A stretch of DNA of 64,000 bases from Sediminicola luteus (GTDB taxonomy: Bacteria; Bacteroidota; Bacteroidia; Flavobacteriales; Flavobacteriaceae). The position numbers and the translations under genes are program-made. The notes under the pieces are model-generated. The model saw nothing but the letters and a program-made list of their open reading frames with translations, ran no database searches and had not been told where the DNA came from. Positions 34,843 through 43,026 of the stretch are shown here, piece by piece (position 1 is the stretch's first letter; every line of letters starts with the position of its first letter). The stretch covers positions 434,001 through 498,000 of the forward strand of contig NZ_KZ300476.1 of the NCBI RefSeq assembly GCF_002514735.1, read 5' to 3'.

Positions 34843-34849
34843 TCAGAGC

Positions 34850-35755
34850 ATGCAAGAAAGTTCCGGCTTCCGTTTCTTGGTCAATACACTTTTTGATGAA
34901 TACCTTCAGGAAGCTTTTGATTCATTGGGCCCCACCTTATCGGTTGGATTCCATTTTGCGAAGATTGGTATCGGCATATTTGCAATACAGCACTTTGCCA
35001 GCCCAGACAGGGGCGATTTATGGAAAGCATTAAAATGGTTCCCCTTGTTATTTATACTATTCAATTACGAAGTGTTTGCCTTAGCCATTTTTGAGTTCTA
35101 TGACAACTTGGGAAAATCCTTTGTTGGCACTGAAAAAAATTGGGACAGTATTAATATGAAGGTGGCCAAAGCTCAAATCGAGTTCTTTTCAGAATCCACA
35201 GCGGAATGGAATCTATTTAGTATTGACCTAAATGCGATACAATCCCTTGCTATGGCGGGGCTATCTGGGGGTATAACTTCAATTGCGCATGTAGTGTCGT
35301 CCATAATATTTGTAGGTATCAAATCACTCTCTATTATTTATTTATTCATTCTCATCATTTTTGGACCCATAAACATTGGGCTTTCCTTTATCCCAGCCCT
35401 TTCAGGGCTTTTCAAAGCATGGCTCCAGAAATTCATGAGTGTTTGTTTATGGGTTCCCATGTTATATGTTGTAGACGCATTTATGGTAGAACTAGTTGAC
35501 TTGTTGACCACGCATTTGCTTCAGAATAATGCAAAAGATATTGGCATAGTCCTAACCGCATCCCTTTTAATATTGATGACCTCTTTTTTTTATATCAAAG
35601 CCCCTACCCTAGCCAATTTTGTTGTGCAAGGTTTGAACATTTCGGGGGGTAATATGGTCTCAAAACCTAAACATTATGGGAAAAAAGCAATAAATACCGT
35701 AATCGATGCCAAAACTGGGGGTGCATCAAAGGGGATACGAACCTTAACACAATGA
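34850..35755 (+). CDS. traJ: Conjugation membrane protein TraJ (VirB6)
   Basis: This 301-residue polytopic inner-membrane protein has helices at roughly 35-50, 65-85, 130-150, 165-190, 195-215 and 225-245. The central LSIIYLFILIIFGPINIGLSFIPALSGLFKAWLQ segment is the typical VirB6/TrbL-type core. The N-terminal MQESSGFRFLVNTLFDEYLQEAFDSL matches the Bacteroidetes TraJ pattern. It is followed by traK after 4 bases. Confidence 0.88.
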   Translation: MQESSGFRFLVNTLFDEYLQEAFDSLGPTLSVGFHFAKIGIGIFAIQHFASPDRGDLWKALKWFPLLFILFNYEVFALAIFEFYDNLGKSFVGTEKNWDSINMKVAKAQIEFFSESTAEWNLFSIDLNAIQSLAMAGLSGGITSIAHVVSSIIFVGIKSLSIIYLFILIIFGPINIGLSFIPALSGLFKAWLQKFMSVCLWVPMLYVVDAFMVELVDLLTTHLLQNNAKDIGIVLTASLLILMTSFFYIKAPTLANFVVQGLNISGGNMVSKPKHYGKKAINTVIDAKTGGASKGIRTLTQ

Positions 35756-35759
35756 TATT

Positions 35760-36455
35760 ATGAATAATCACACCCTCCTGAATGGTGCAGTCGGGCAGGT
35801 TCGACCCATGAAAAACGATAAAAATAAACAGATGAAACATCAGTATTACATTTTTAATGATATCCAAAGGAATCAAAAGAGAAATAGGATTTTGGTTTAT
35901 TTAGCATTAGCCGTGGTCCTGATAACCGCTATCGTTTCAATGTTTCTAGTCCATAACGCACATAAACAGGCGCGCTTTAATGCCTATGTTATCCAAGGAG
36001 GCCTGCGGACACCAATTGAACCTATCACAGACAAAAAAGAGCAGCTTCGTTTGTTGACAGAAGGCCATATTCGTCAGTTCCATGAGCTTTTTTTCTCCCT
36101 TGAGCCCGACTTAAACCACATAAGAAATAATATAGAACAAAGAGCTCTTTACATGATCGACAATTCAGGTAAACGGTTATATGTTCGGTTGGTCGAAAAA
36201 AAATATTTCCACGATGTTGTAATGAACGACTATCGCTATCTTATTGAGCTTGATTCAGTTGTAGTTGATTATTCAAAGTATCCGTTTCCATTTACCTACT
36301 ATGGAAAACAATCTATAGAAAAAGGAAAAAATATGACCTACAGAAATTTGCTTACTAAGGGATTTGTAAAAGAAACCGGAATAACGGCAAATAATTTAAA
36401 CGGAATGAAAATTATGGACTTTGAGGTAGTCGATAATTCTGATGTAACAAAGTAA
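35760..36455 (+). CDS. traK: Conjugation protein TraK (VirB8-like)
   Basis: This 231-residue protein has a short basic N terminus, a single transmembrane helix (ILVYLALAVVLITAIVSMFLV, ~62-82) and a periplasmic domain with VVVDYSKYPFPFTYYGKQSI, a Bacteroidetes TraK signature. A later ATG (near codon 17) could be the true start. It abuts traM: the stop is immediately followed by ATG at 36456. Confidence 0.87.
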   Translation: MNNHTLLNGAVGQVRPMKNDKNKQMKHQYYIFNDIQRNQKRNRILVYLALAVVLITAIVSMFLVHNAHKQARFNAYVIQGGLRTPIEPITDKKEQLRLLTEGHIRQFHELFFSLEPDLNHIRNNIEQRALYMIDNSGKRLYVRLVEKKYFHDVVMNDYRYLIELDSVVVDYSKYPFPFTYYGKQSIEKGKNMTYRNLLTKGFVKETGITANNLNGMKIMDFEVVDNSDVTK

Positions 36456-37484
36456 ATGATGGGAGATGTAAAATCTAAAATAAATGATTTTAAGGATTGG
36501 GTGGTAAAACATAAAACCCTCTCCATTGCACTGCCGATAGTTTTTGTACTCAGTAGTTTTTTTGTCATTGAAAATATAAAGGATTATCAATCCATTTCCT
36601 TGAAAGCAGAGGAATCAAATGGTTTTAATCCTAACCTTCCTTCACCAAACACAAAAAAATCAACACAGTTAGAAGACGAGGCATTATGGAAACAATCTTC
36701 TACGAATGATGTCTACCAAAATTCCAACTTTGAAAACTCTCCGGAATTGATTGAAAAATCTCAAAAAGAGGATTCCATTAAAAGGGTTTTAAAGGAATTG
36801 GAAGATATTTCATTTGACTTAGAACAAAATCAACTTTTAATATACGAAGAAAGTTTAACTCAAGAAAAAGAGGGAAGTAAGAGCTCCAGAGGACAAGGAG
36901 GCCAAATGAATGAAACTTTGGAAGCTCGCATTAACTATAAAGAATTACTGCGGGAGAGCAAAGAAAAAATGCTCGAAACCAGTAATGCGAATCCCCCTTC
37001 ACTTCTAGCCGAAAAAGGGACTCAAATATCCAATTTGGTTCAAGCTAAGGTCAAAGTTTACCGAGATCAATTCGTGTTGCCCGATGATCGGGTTCAACTC
37101 ATTGTAGCTGAAGAATTTAAGTATGATGGCAAAATTATTCCTAAGAATACATTTTTTTATGCCCTCGCATCTGTACAAGGGAATCGGGTGCTATTAGATG
37201 CGGATAACATAAACCATATACCGATTAAGGCAACATTAAAGGACCTTAGGGATGGAATGGAAGGAATTTATAGTGAAAGAGCTGGGGGTCTATGGGGAGA
37301 GTACATGGCCGAATCCCAAAATAGGGCCGTAACCGAATTAACAAATGAATTAACCACTGGATTGGGCGGGAATGTAAGCGGTCTTATGACAGGCTTGGGG
37401 TCTTTTTTGAAAAGGAAAAAATTAAGGGAAAGAGATAAAATTCTATTGATCAATAATCATGAACTTCTAATGACAATTGAATGA
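36456..37484 (+). CDS. traM: Conjugation protein TraM (VirB10-like)
   Basis: This 342-residue protein has one N-terminal transmembrane helix (LSIALPIVFVLSSFFVI, ~25-41), a long disordered linker, and a C-terminal beta-rich domain containing VYRDQFVLPDDRVQLIVAEEF and ATLKDLRDGMEGIYSERAGG. This is the usual Bacteroidetes TraM architecture. It overlaps traN by ATGA (37481). Confidence 0.88.
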   Translation: MMGDVKSKINDFKDWVVKHKTLSIALPIVFVLSSFFVIENIKDYQSISLKAEESNGFNPNLPSPNTKKSTQLEDEALWKQSSTNDVYQNSNFENSPELIEKSQKEDSIKRVLKELEDISFDLEQNQLLIYEESLTQEKEGSKSSRGQGGQMNETLEARINYKELLRESKEKMLETSNANPPSLLAEKGTQISNLVQAKVKVYRDQFVLPDDRVQLIVAEEFKYDGKIIPKNTFFYALASVQGNRVLLDADNINHIPIKATLKDLRDGMEGIYSERAGGLWGEYMAESQNRAVTELTNELTTGLGGNVSGLMTGLGSFLKRKKLRERDKILLINNHELLMTIE

Positions 37485-38437
37485 GGCATATTTACCTTAT
37501 ACTATTAATCATCTATCCTTACGATGTTCTATTCGGACAAGCGGATACCATTCAGGTTTCAAAGGATTATAAAACCATTTTAGTTTTACCGGAACCCTTT
37601 TCATTCTCAATAAATGGCAAAGATTTGAACTTTATTGAATCATTCCCTAAAAGCACTTCTGAAAAGGCTACCCACATCGTAATGCTTACCTATAACGATG
37701 TTGCACCGGTCAAACAGGACTATACCAACTACACGGTTTATACAAAAGATGGATTGGCTTACGATTTTATTCTTGATTTGATAGACATCCCAAAAATTAA
37801 ACGATGGAATATCAATATAGAAATGGCAGATAATGTATCCAAGGAACATCTTGCAATAAATAATTCCGAAAATACCGATAAAGAAATCATCAAAATAGAG
37901 GATGTAGCATTGCCCAATCAAATTGAAACTTCAGCCAATGACGGTATAGAAAATATTAAAATCACCCCACTATCAACTTCTTTATATGACGAAGACAGAA
38001 TTGCCTATCTGAAACAAAAATGTGAAAACCATATTGGTGATAAAGGAAATATAGCCCGATATTTTTCAAAAATTGGGGACGTTTTTGTTTGGCTAAAGGG
38101 AGTGTATTATGATCGTGAAGAGCTATATTTTTTATTTAACATAGAAAACAAAGAGCCAATAGACTTGGATATCAATTTTCTCAAATCTTTCATCGGCACT
38201 AATTACAAACAAAGTAGCAGCAACCAAAAAAGTGAATTCGAGCCAATATACAGATATGCCCAACCCTCCAGGGTAGAAGGAAATACATCGACCACATTTT
38301 TCATGGTTTTTGAAAAATTCACATTAGATAAAAACAAGCACCTAGTAATAGAACTGGATGAATTAAATGGCAATAGAAATATTGGTCTTGACATTGAACA
38401 TCTATTGATAAATCGACCTAAAAAATTTGGAAAATGA
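37481..38437 (+). CDS. traN: Conjugation protein TraN (VirB9-like, DUF4138)
   Basis: This 318-residue protein has a signal peptide (ILLIIYPYDVLFGQ) and a beta-rich secreted domain. The region KDYKTILVLPEPFSFSINGKDLNF and the C-terminal IENKEPIDLDINFLKSFIG fit the DUF4138/TraN outer-membrane-complex family. It overlaps both traM and traO by 4 bases, consistent with assembly of a core complex. Confidence 0.86.
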   Translation: MRHIYLILLIIYPYDVLFGQADTIQVSKDYKTILVLPEPFSFSINGKDLNFIESFPKSTSEKATHIVMLTYNDVAPVKQDYTNYTVYTKDGLAYDFILDLIDIPKIKRWNINIEMADNVSKEHLAINNSENTDKEIIKIEDVALPNQIETSANDGIENIKITPLSTSLYDEDRIAYLKQKCENHIGDKGNIARYFSKIGDVFVWLKGVYYDREELYFLFNIENKEPIDLDINFLKSFIGTNYKQSSSNQKSEFEPIYRYAQPSRVEGNTSTTFFMVFEKFTLDKNKHLVIELDELNGNRNIGLDIEHLLINRPKKFGK

Positions 38438-38991
38438 GAAAAATCAAAAGATATGCTTTCGTATTAATTGGTATACTTTCCTTTCTTTTAGGAGGCCAGC
38501 ATTTAAAAGCGCAAAACTATGCCAGTAGTTTGGAATTATCCTCAGGTATAGTCGAGGATGGTTATGGGATAAATGCTGGGTATAATTATTACCTAAATAG
38601 GTTCAGATATATTCAAGGGGCCGTGTTCTTATCCTTTGCTGAAGATAATCAACAGGGTTTCAGTGTACCCTATAACAATTTCACCCTAAATATTGGCTAT
38701 TTCAATAATATCATTGAGGCCCTTAATAGAAAATTTACCGCTTCTTTAGGTGCTGGGCCGGTAGTTGGGTATGAAATTATAAATAACGGGGAACAAGAAC
38801 TTTCTACCGGAGCCTTGGTCAATAATAGTTCTGAATTCATCTATGGTGGCTTCGTTGGCGCAGAATTGGATTTTTATTTGAGTGAGTCATTTTCAATAAT
38901 TGGAAAAGCAAATCAATACTACCACCCCTCAAGTGATTTAGGTCAATTCGCCTTTTTCGGTGGGGTCGGTATTCGGTATATACTGTTTTAG
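38434..38991 (+). CDS. traO: Conjugation protein TraO (outer-membrane barrel)
   Basis: This 185-residue protein has a signal peptide (ending HLKAQ) and alternating beta-strand sequence (LNIGYFNNIIE, FTASLGAGPVVGYEI, FGGVGIRYILF) with a C-terminal aromatic/hydrophobic residue, typical of small beta-barrels. Position after traN and this fold match TraO of Bacteroidetes conjugation operons. It ends 27 bases before the large Ig-like gene. Confidence 0.83.
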   Translation: MRKIKRYAFVLIGILSFLLGGQHLKAQNYASSLELSSGIVEDGYGINAGYNYYLNRFRYIQGAVFLSFAEDNQQGFSVPYNNFTLNIGYFNNIIEALNRKFTASLGAGPVVGYEIINNGEQELSTGALVNNSSEFIYGGFVGAELDFYLSESFSIIGKANQYYHPSSDLGQFAFFGGVGIRYILF

Positions 38992-39018
38992 GGTTATCCC
39001 CTGCAAAATTGAGAACAT

Positions 39019-41700
39019 ATGAAAAAACGAATTAACCCACTATTTGGTCTTTTGTGCCTTTTCATTTTTACAACTTGTGACAAAGATGTTGAAATCATTA
39101 GCAGTTTCGATTATACCATCTCTATGAATTTTAGGGATAAGGCCACAGTAAACCTTCCCGAAAACGTATCTCTTTCCGTTGTACCTGAGCGCTTGGTAAA
39201 AACACAGTCGTACCAATTTAAGTATGAGTCGAAAGACGGTTCAGGGTATTTTGTATCGGATGGGTCAATACTACCCCAAAGAGAGTGGATGCCTCTTAAC
39301 GAATTAACACTTTCCCTTGACTTTGTGGCGCCTACCATTGGTTCAAAAGAAATCGAGGTAACTTTTACAGATGCCGATGGACTGGAAAAAACCGAAACTT
39401 TAAACTTTTTAGTAGCGCATAATCCATTTATTTGGAAAGCATCAACAACAACCAATACGATAAACATTAATGAAGAGGTACCTATTTCATTGTTATTAAC
39501 CAATACAGGAATTGATGAAAATGCTACGTATGAGCGAAACATATATTTTATCCAAGGATCTGGAAATTTAAACTTTGTCAATGAAGAAGAAGCATCGGAA
39601 ATCCCAATTGAAACTGGAAAATTTGTTGAAATGCAACCCGGTTCTTTCAATTTAAAAGGAGAATTTAAGGAAACAGGTGTCAATAAATTGATTTTTGAAG
39701 CTAGGGATAAAAATGGTCAATCCCAGAAAGACACATTGAGCATAACGGTGGAAGAAATCGAGTTTTCCTTTACCGCTTCGCCGCAGAAAAATGAAATTGA
39801 CATAAGCGAAAACACCAATCTAAATTTCAATATTACGGAATCAAATCCTTCAGGGACATCCTACCAAATGAGGTATGAGATTATCTCAGGTAGTGGTATT
39901 ATTAGCTCAGGAGGCGAGACAGTTGCTCCCAATACATTTACAGTTGTACCAACTGGCAATTTTTCATGGGATTTTGAATCCAGTACACCTGGTAATGTTG
40001 AAATGATATTCTTTGTCAGAAATGAAACAGGAGTTGAAAGCCAGCGTACAGTCACTTTAGTAGTTTCAGAAAGGGATTATGACCTTACCGTTACACCGGC
40101 CGCTATTGAAGCCTTCGTGGGCAGTTCCATTAACATTACACTTCTAATAAACGAATTAGGTGCAACCGGAGACACATATACTGGTTTTTATTCTTCCACC
40201 GGCACTGGGTCTATAAAAATAGCAGGGGATGAATATACAGCAGGCCAGCAATTTGTACTCACCAAAGAATCAAATACACTTATATATACTGGAATAAGTG
40301 AGGGGAGGCATGCATTGACTTTTAAAGTAAAATCGTCTTCAAACATTGAAAAGGAAGTAACGACTGAGGTAGATTTTGTGAGTATTGACTTTGATTTTTC
40401 AGGTAGTGTCACGGATAATGATTTGTTCATTACTGAAACAACAAACCTCAACTTTATAATAAACCAAACAGGCATAGGTGCAACAACCTATGAATCCCGG
40501 TATGTCATAAATCAAGGAGAAGGTCTTGTTCGTGGTTCAAATGGTGCCCTATTAACACCAAATACGTATTATGGGACATCGGAAGGTCCAGGTAACTATA
40601 CCTGGAGTTTTGAAGCCACTAAGGCCGGTAGGGTGGATATTACCTTCTTTACCAAAAACGTAACAGGACAAGAAGAAGAAATTCGGTTGTTCATTGATGT
40701 AGAAGCCACGGATTTCAGTTTAGATGTAGTAGCAGCAAACACCAATGATTTTGTTTTTCAAACCGTACCATTAAGTTTTACTCTAAACCAACAAGGTGTG
40801 GAACAATTAAACTACAATATGACCTATTCCAGTAACGGTGATGGGGTATTAACTATTGGAGGAGTGGATTATAATCCCGGTGAAAATATTGCCTTGACGA
40901 GTGTACCTGGAACGTTTAATGGTTCTTATACCGGTAATTCTGTCGGAAACCATCAAGTGACATTTAGAGTGGTATCATCCAATAATATCACCGAAGATAA
41001 GACCGTAAATATTAATTTTAACACCATTGGATTTCAAATTAGTGTACCGGCCAACCTTTCTATTAAAGAAACATTGACCGAAAATTTTAATGTGGTAATT
41101 AATCCAGACAGAACTGATTTGAATGTGAATTATGAGATTCAATTGGTAACTGATCAAAACGGCAGTTTTAACTACGGTGCCATCAGTCCAGGAATTTTTA
41201 GACCAGCTTCAACGGGAAACAATTCATTTAACTACACGCCATTGGATTATGCCAATGGAACCCATATAATTTCGGTTTCGGTGCGGGACAACTTAGGCAA
41301 CACCAAAGTTGAAAATATGACGGTAAATGTGAATAGAAGGCCTGTTGCTTTTGGGCGAGCTGAAAAAGAAAATGTGAGTTGTGGAGGCTTAAATGGCTGT
41401 GATTACCGAGTACGAATGTATATAAGGAGGTCCGGCTTTGGGGAATCCCAAGCATTTGATGGGGCAACTATAACTACCGTCCGAATCAGGATATACAATA
41501 GGCAGGACAATCGTTGGGATACAATTGTCAGAAATTTTAATGAATTGGAAACCAACACCCAAGGGGATATCTATTGGCGCTTGGAAGAGGAAAATAGGGA
41601 AAGTAGGCTTCGTTACTTGGATCAGGATTTTGAAATTGAAGTGCAGGATAGCGATGGTATCTGGTCGGATAAAAGTTTTGGGTCCGTTATACGTGTTTAA
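39019..41700 (+). CDS. Giant Ig-repeat lipoprotein (TraQ-like, expanded)
   Basis: This 893-residue lipoprotein has a signal and lipobox-like LFIFTTCDKD. About seven tandem beta-sandwich modules of ~105 residues follow. Each module starts with a phrase like FDYTISM/FSFTASP/YDLTVTP/FDFSGSV/FSLDVVA and ends in a T-V-x-V strand. A distinct C-terminal domain (~775-893, with CGGLNGCDYRVRMYIRR and LDQDFEIEVQDSDG) closes the protein. The first module resembles the TraQ (DUF3872) family of conjugal proteins, normally a single domain. A surface, pilus-tip or mating-pair adhesin role is inferred. Its stop codon abuts that of the convergent lipoprotein gene. Confidence 0.8.
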   Translation: MKKRINPLFGLLCLFIFTTCDKDVEIISSFDYTISMNFRDKATVNLPENVSLSVVPERLVKTQSYQFKYESKDGSGYFVSDGSILPQREWMPLNELTLSLDFVAPTIGSKEIEVTFTDADGLEKTETLNFLVAHNPFIWKASTTTNTININEEVPISLLLTNTGIDENATYERNIYFIQGSGNLNFVNEEEASEIPIETGKFVEMQPGSFNLKGEFKETGVNKLIFEARDKNGQSQKDTLSITVEEIEFSFTASPQKNEIDISENTNLNFNITESNPSGTSYQMRYEIISGSGIISSGGETVAPNTFTVVPTGNFSWDFESSTPGNVEMIFFVRNETGVESQRTVTLVVSERDYDLTVTPAAIEAFVGSSINITLLINELGATGDTYTGFYSSTGTGSIKIAGDEYTAGQQFVLTKESNTLIYTGISEGRHALTFKVKSSSNIEKEVTTEVDFVSIDFDFSGSVTDNDLFITETTNLNFIINQTGIGATTYESRYVINQGEGLVRGSNGALLTPNTYYGTSEGPGNYTWSFEATKAGRVDITFFTKNVTGQEEEIRLFIDVEATDFSLDVVAANTNDFVFQTVPLSFTLNQQGVEQLNYNMTYSSNGDGVLTIGGVDYNPGENIALTSVPGTFNGSYTGNSVGNHQVTFRVVSSNNITEDKTVNINFNTIGFQISVPANLSIKETLTENFNVVINPDRTDLNVNYEIQLVTDQNGSFNYGAISPGIFRPASTGNNSFNYTPLDYANGTHIISVSVRDNLGNTKVENMTVNVNRRPVAFGRAEKENVSCGGLNGCDYRVRMYIRRSGFGESQAFDGATITTVRIRIYNRQDNRWDTIVRNFNELETNTQGDIYWRLEEENRESRLRYLDQDFEIEVQDSDGIWSDKSFGSVIRV

Positions 41701-42174
41701 TCAATCTCGATTAAAGATATAATTGACTCGAATGGTTTGACCATCAATGACTTCATCAAATTCCAACTCAAGGGTGTTTGAGGATAGTTCTTGAACAAAG
41801 TATATAATATCGCTTTCAACAAAGCTTAAAATCGTTTTGTCATCATTGAACATATAATTATCCCGGAACTTGGTTGAGCTTCCTTGCGGGGTGTCATTGC
41901 ATCTACTTGCGTTTTCATCAATTCTAAAGACATTGGCTTCTCCCCCGGTATCCCCAAAAAAGAACAGGTCGTCCAACAAACAGGTTTCAACCTCTTCAAA
42001 TCCATCGGTATTTGGAATACCGTCATTATTAAGGTCAATTGATGGAGTTAGGGTAATGGCCCTAAAGCTCCATTGCCCCTTGATGGCTTCATTCCTGTTT
42101 TCTAAGGCAAAATCATCGTCTTGACAAGCTGACAAAAGAAAACAAGAGAAAATCAAAAGAAAATTATTTTTCAT
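41701..42174 (-). CDS. Lipoprotein of unknown function at the end of the tra operon
   Basis: This 157-residue protein has a clear lipobox (LLSAC at 13-17) and a lipocalin-like beta-strand pattern (GQWSFRAITL, TLELEFDEVIDG). It is convergent with the Ig-repeat gene, and the two stop codons touch (41700/41701). An entry-exclusion or surface-exclusion role would suit a lipoprotein next to a transfer operon, but nothing in the sequence proves it. Confidence 0.7.
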   Translation of the reverse strand: MKNNFLLIFSCFLLSACQDDDFALENRNEAIKGQWSFRAITLTPSIDLNNDGIPNTDGFEEVETCLLDDLFFFGDTGGEANVFRIDENASRCNDTPQGSSTKFRDNYMFNDDKTILSFVESDIIYFVQELSSNTLELEFDEVIDGQTIRVNYIFNRD

Positions 42175-42204
42175 TATCTACTCAATTAATCAATTTAAAG
42201 ATAA

Positions 42205-42212
42205 CAAAATTA
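42205..42212 (-). promoter_or_regulatory. Minus-7 box for the lipoprotein gene
   Basis: On the minus strand this reads TAATTTTG, a perfect TAnnTTTG match, about 30 bases before the ATG at 42174. Confidence 0.45.
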
Positions 42213-42231
42213 TGGCTGTTCTATTTGGCTG

Positions 42232-42421
42232 GAATGGCAGAAGGCAAGTGCTTTCCTTGGTAAACGAAACTTGTGATTTTAAAGCATGTGTGGATGTTGC
42301 AAGGGGCTTTAAAATGCAAGACTGGAGTGTTGCCAAAGAAAGCTCTTGCCGCGCACCCGAGGAGGTTGGTCATTGCACCTAACTTTAGGAGGGTACAACT
42401 GGCCAACTTCCGCAGGGGGAT
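42232..42421 (+). repeat. Hairpin repeat, copy 1 (~190 bp)
   Basis: This is the first of two direct copies flanking an AT-rich spacer. It carries arms ggcaagtgctttccttggta (42243-42262) and tgccaaagaaagctcttgcc (42331-42350), which are near-perfect inverted repeats. The conserved tail gcgcacccgaggaggttggt runs on to gggtacaactggccaacttc. No gene is seen in the whole 42175-43026 spacer. Confidence 0.75.
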
Positions 42422-42654
42422 TATTCTCTGTATTTTGACTTATCGTTTTTTGTCATCTTTTTCAATTCTGTCATAAGCATGTCCTCTTCTTGACCCAATG
42501 GGAACAAAACATGATACCACATACAATTCATATTGTATTTTAAAATTCTGAACCATCTTGGGTATTGTGATTTTGCCACTTATTGCAATTAAGACACTTA
42601 AGATAGTGATTTATAATTTTTTAGTAGCCTGATTTTATCATTTGATGAAGTTCA

Positions 42655-42842
42655 GAATGGCCAAAGGCAAGTGCTTTCTTTGGCATGCGCCTTGTGGTTT
42701 TAAAGGGTATTTGATGGTGCCGTTGGAGCTTTGAAACCGCAAAGCGGGCGTGTGCCAAAGAAAGCTCTTGCCGCGCACCCGAGGGGGTTGGTCATTGCAC
42801 CCGACTTTAGGAGGGTACAACTTACCAACTTCCCCAGGGGAA
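42655..42842 (+). repeat. Hairpin repeat, copy 2 (~190 bp)
   Basis: This is the second copy, with arms ggcaagtgctttctttggca (42666-42685) and tgccaaagaaagctcttgcc (42753-42772), pairing at 19 of 20 positions across a ~67-base variable loop. The ends are conserved between copies and the loops differ. It lies 185 bases before the first Mod gene. Confidence 0.75.
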
Positions 42843-43026
42843 TTGCATAAGTAAGAAATCTATACTTGAAAATAAGTTTTGTTTTATCACTTTTTCTTGG
42901 AGATAATAAAACGGAATTTAAATTTGGTTAGGGCATCATAGATGTTTATTTTAACAGTTATTTTCCGTTGTATCCCCCTACAAATTCCGGAATTCAACTA
43001 ACTGATTAAAAAGCAGAGAATTACAT

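Noticed and set aside
42273-42820. Short open frames in the hairpin-repeat spacer
   Set aside because: They follow the repeat copies and hairpins and have no coding signature.
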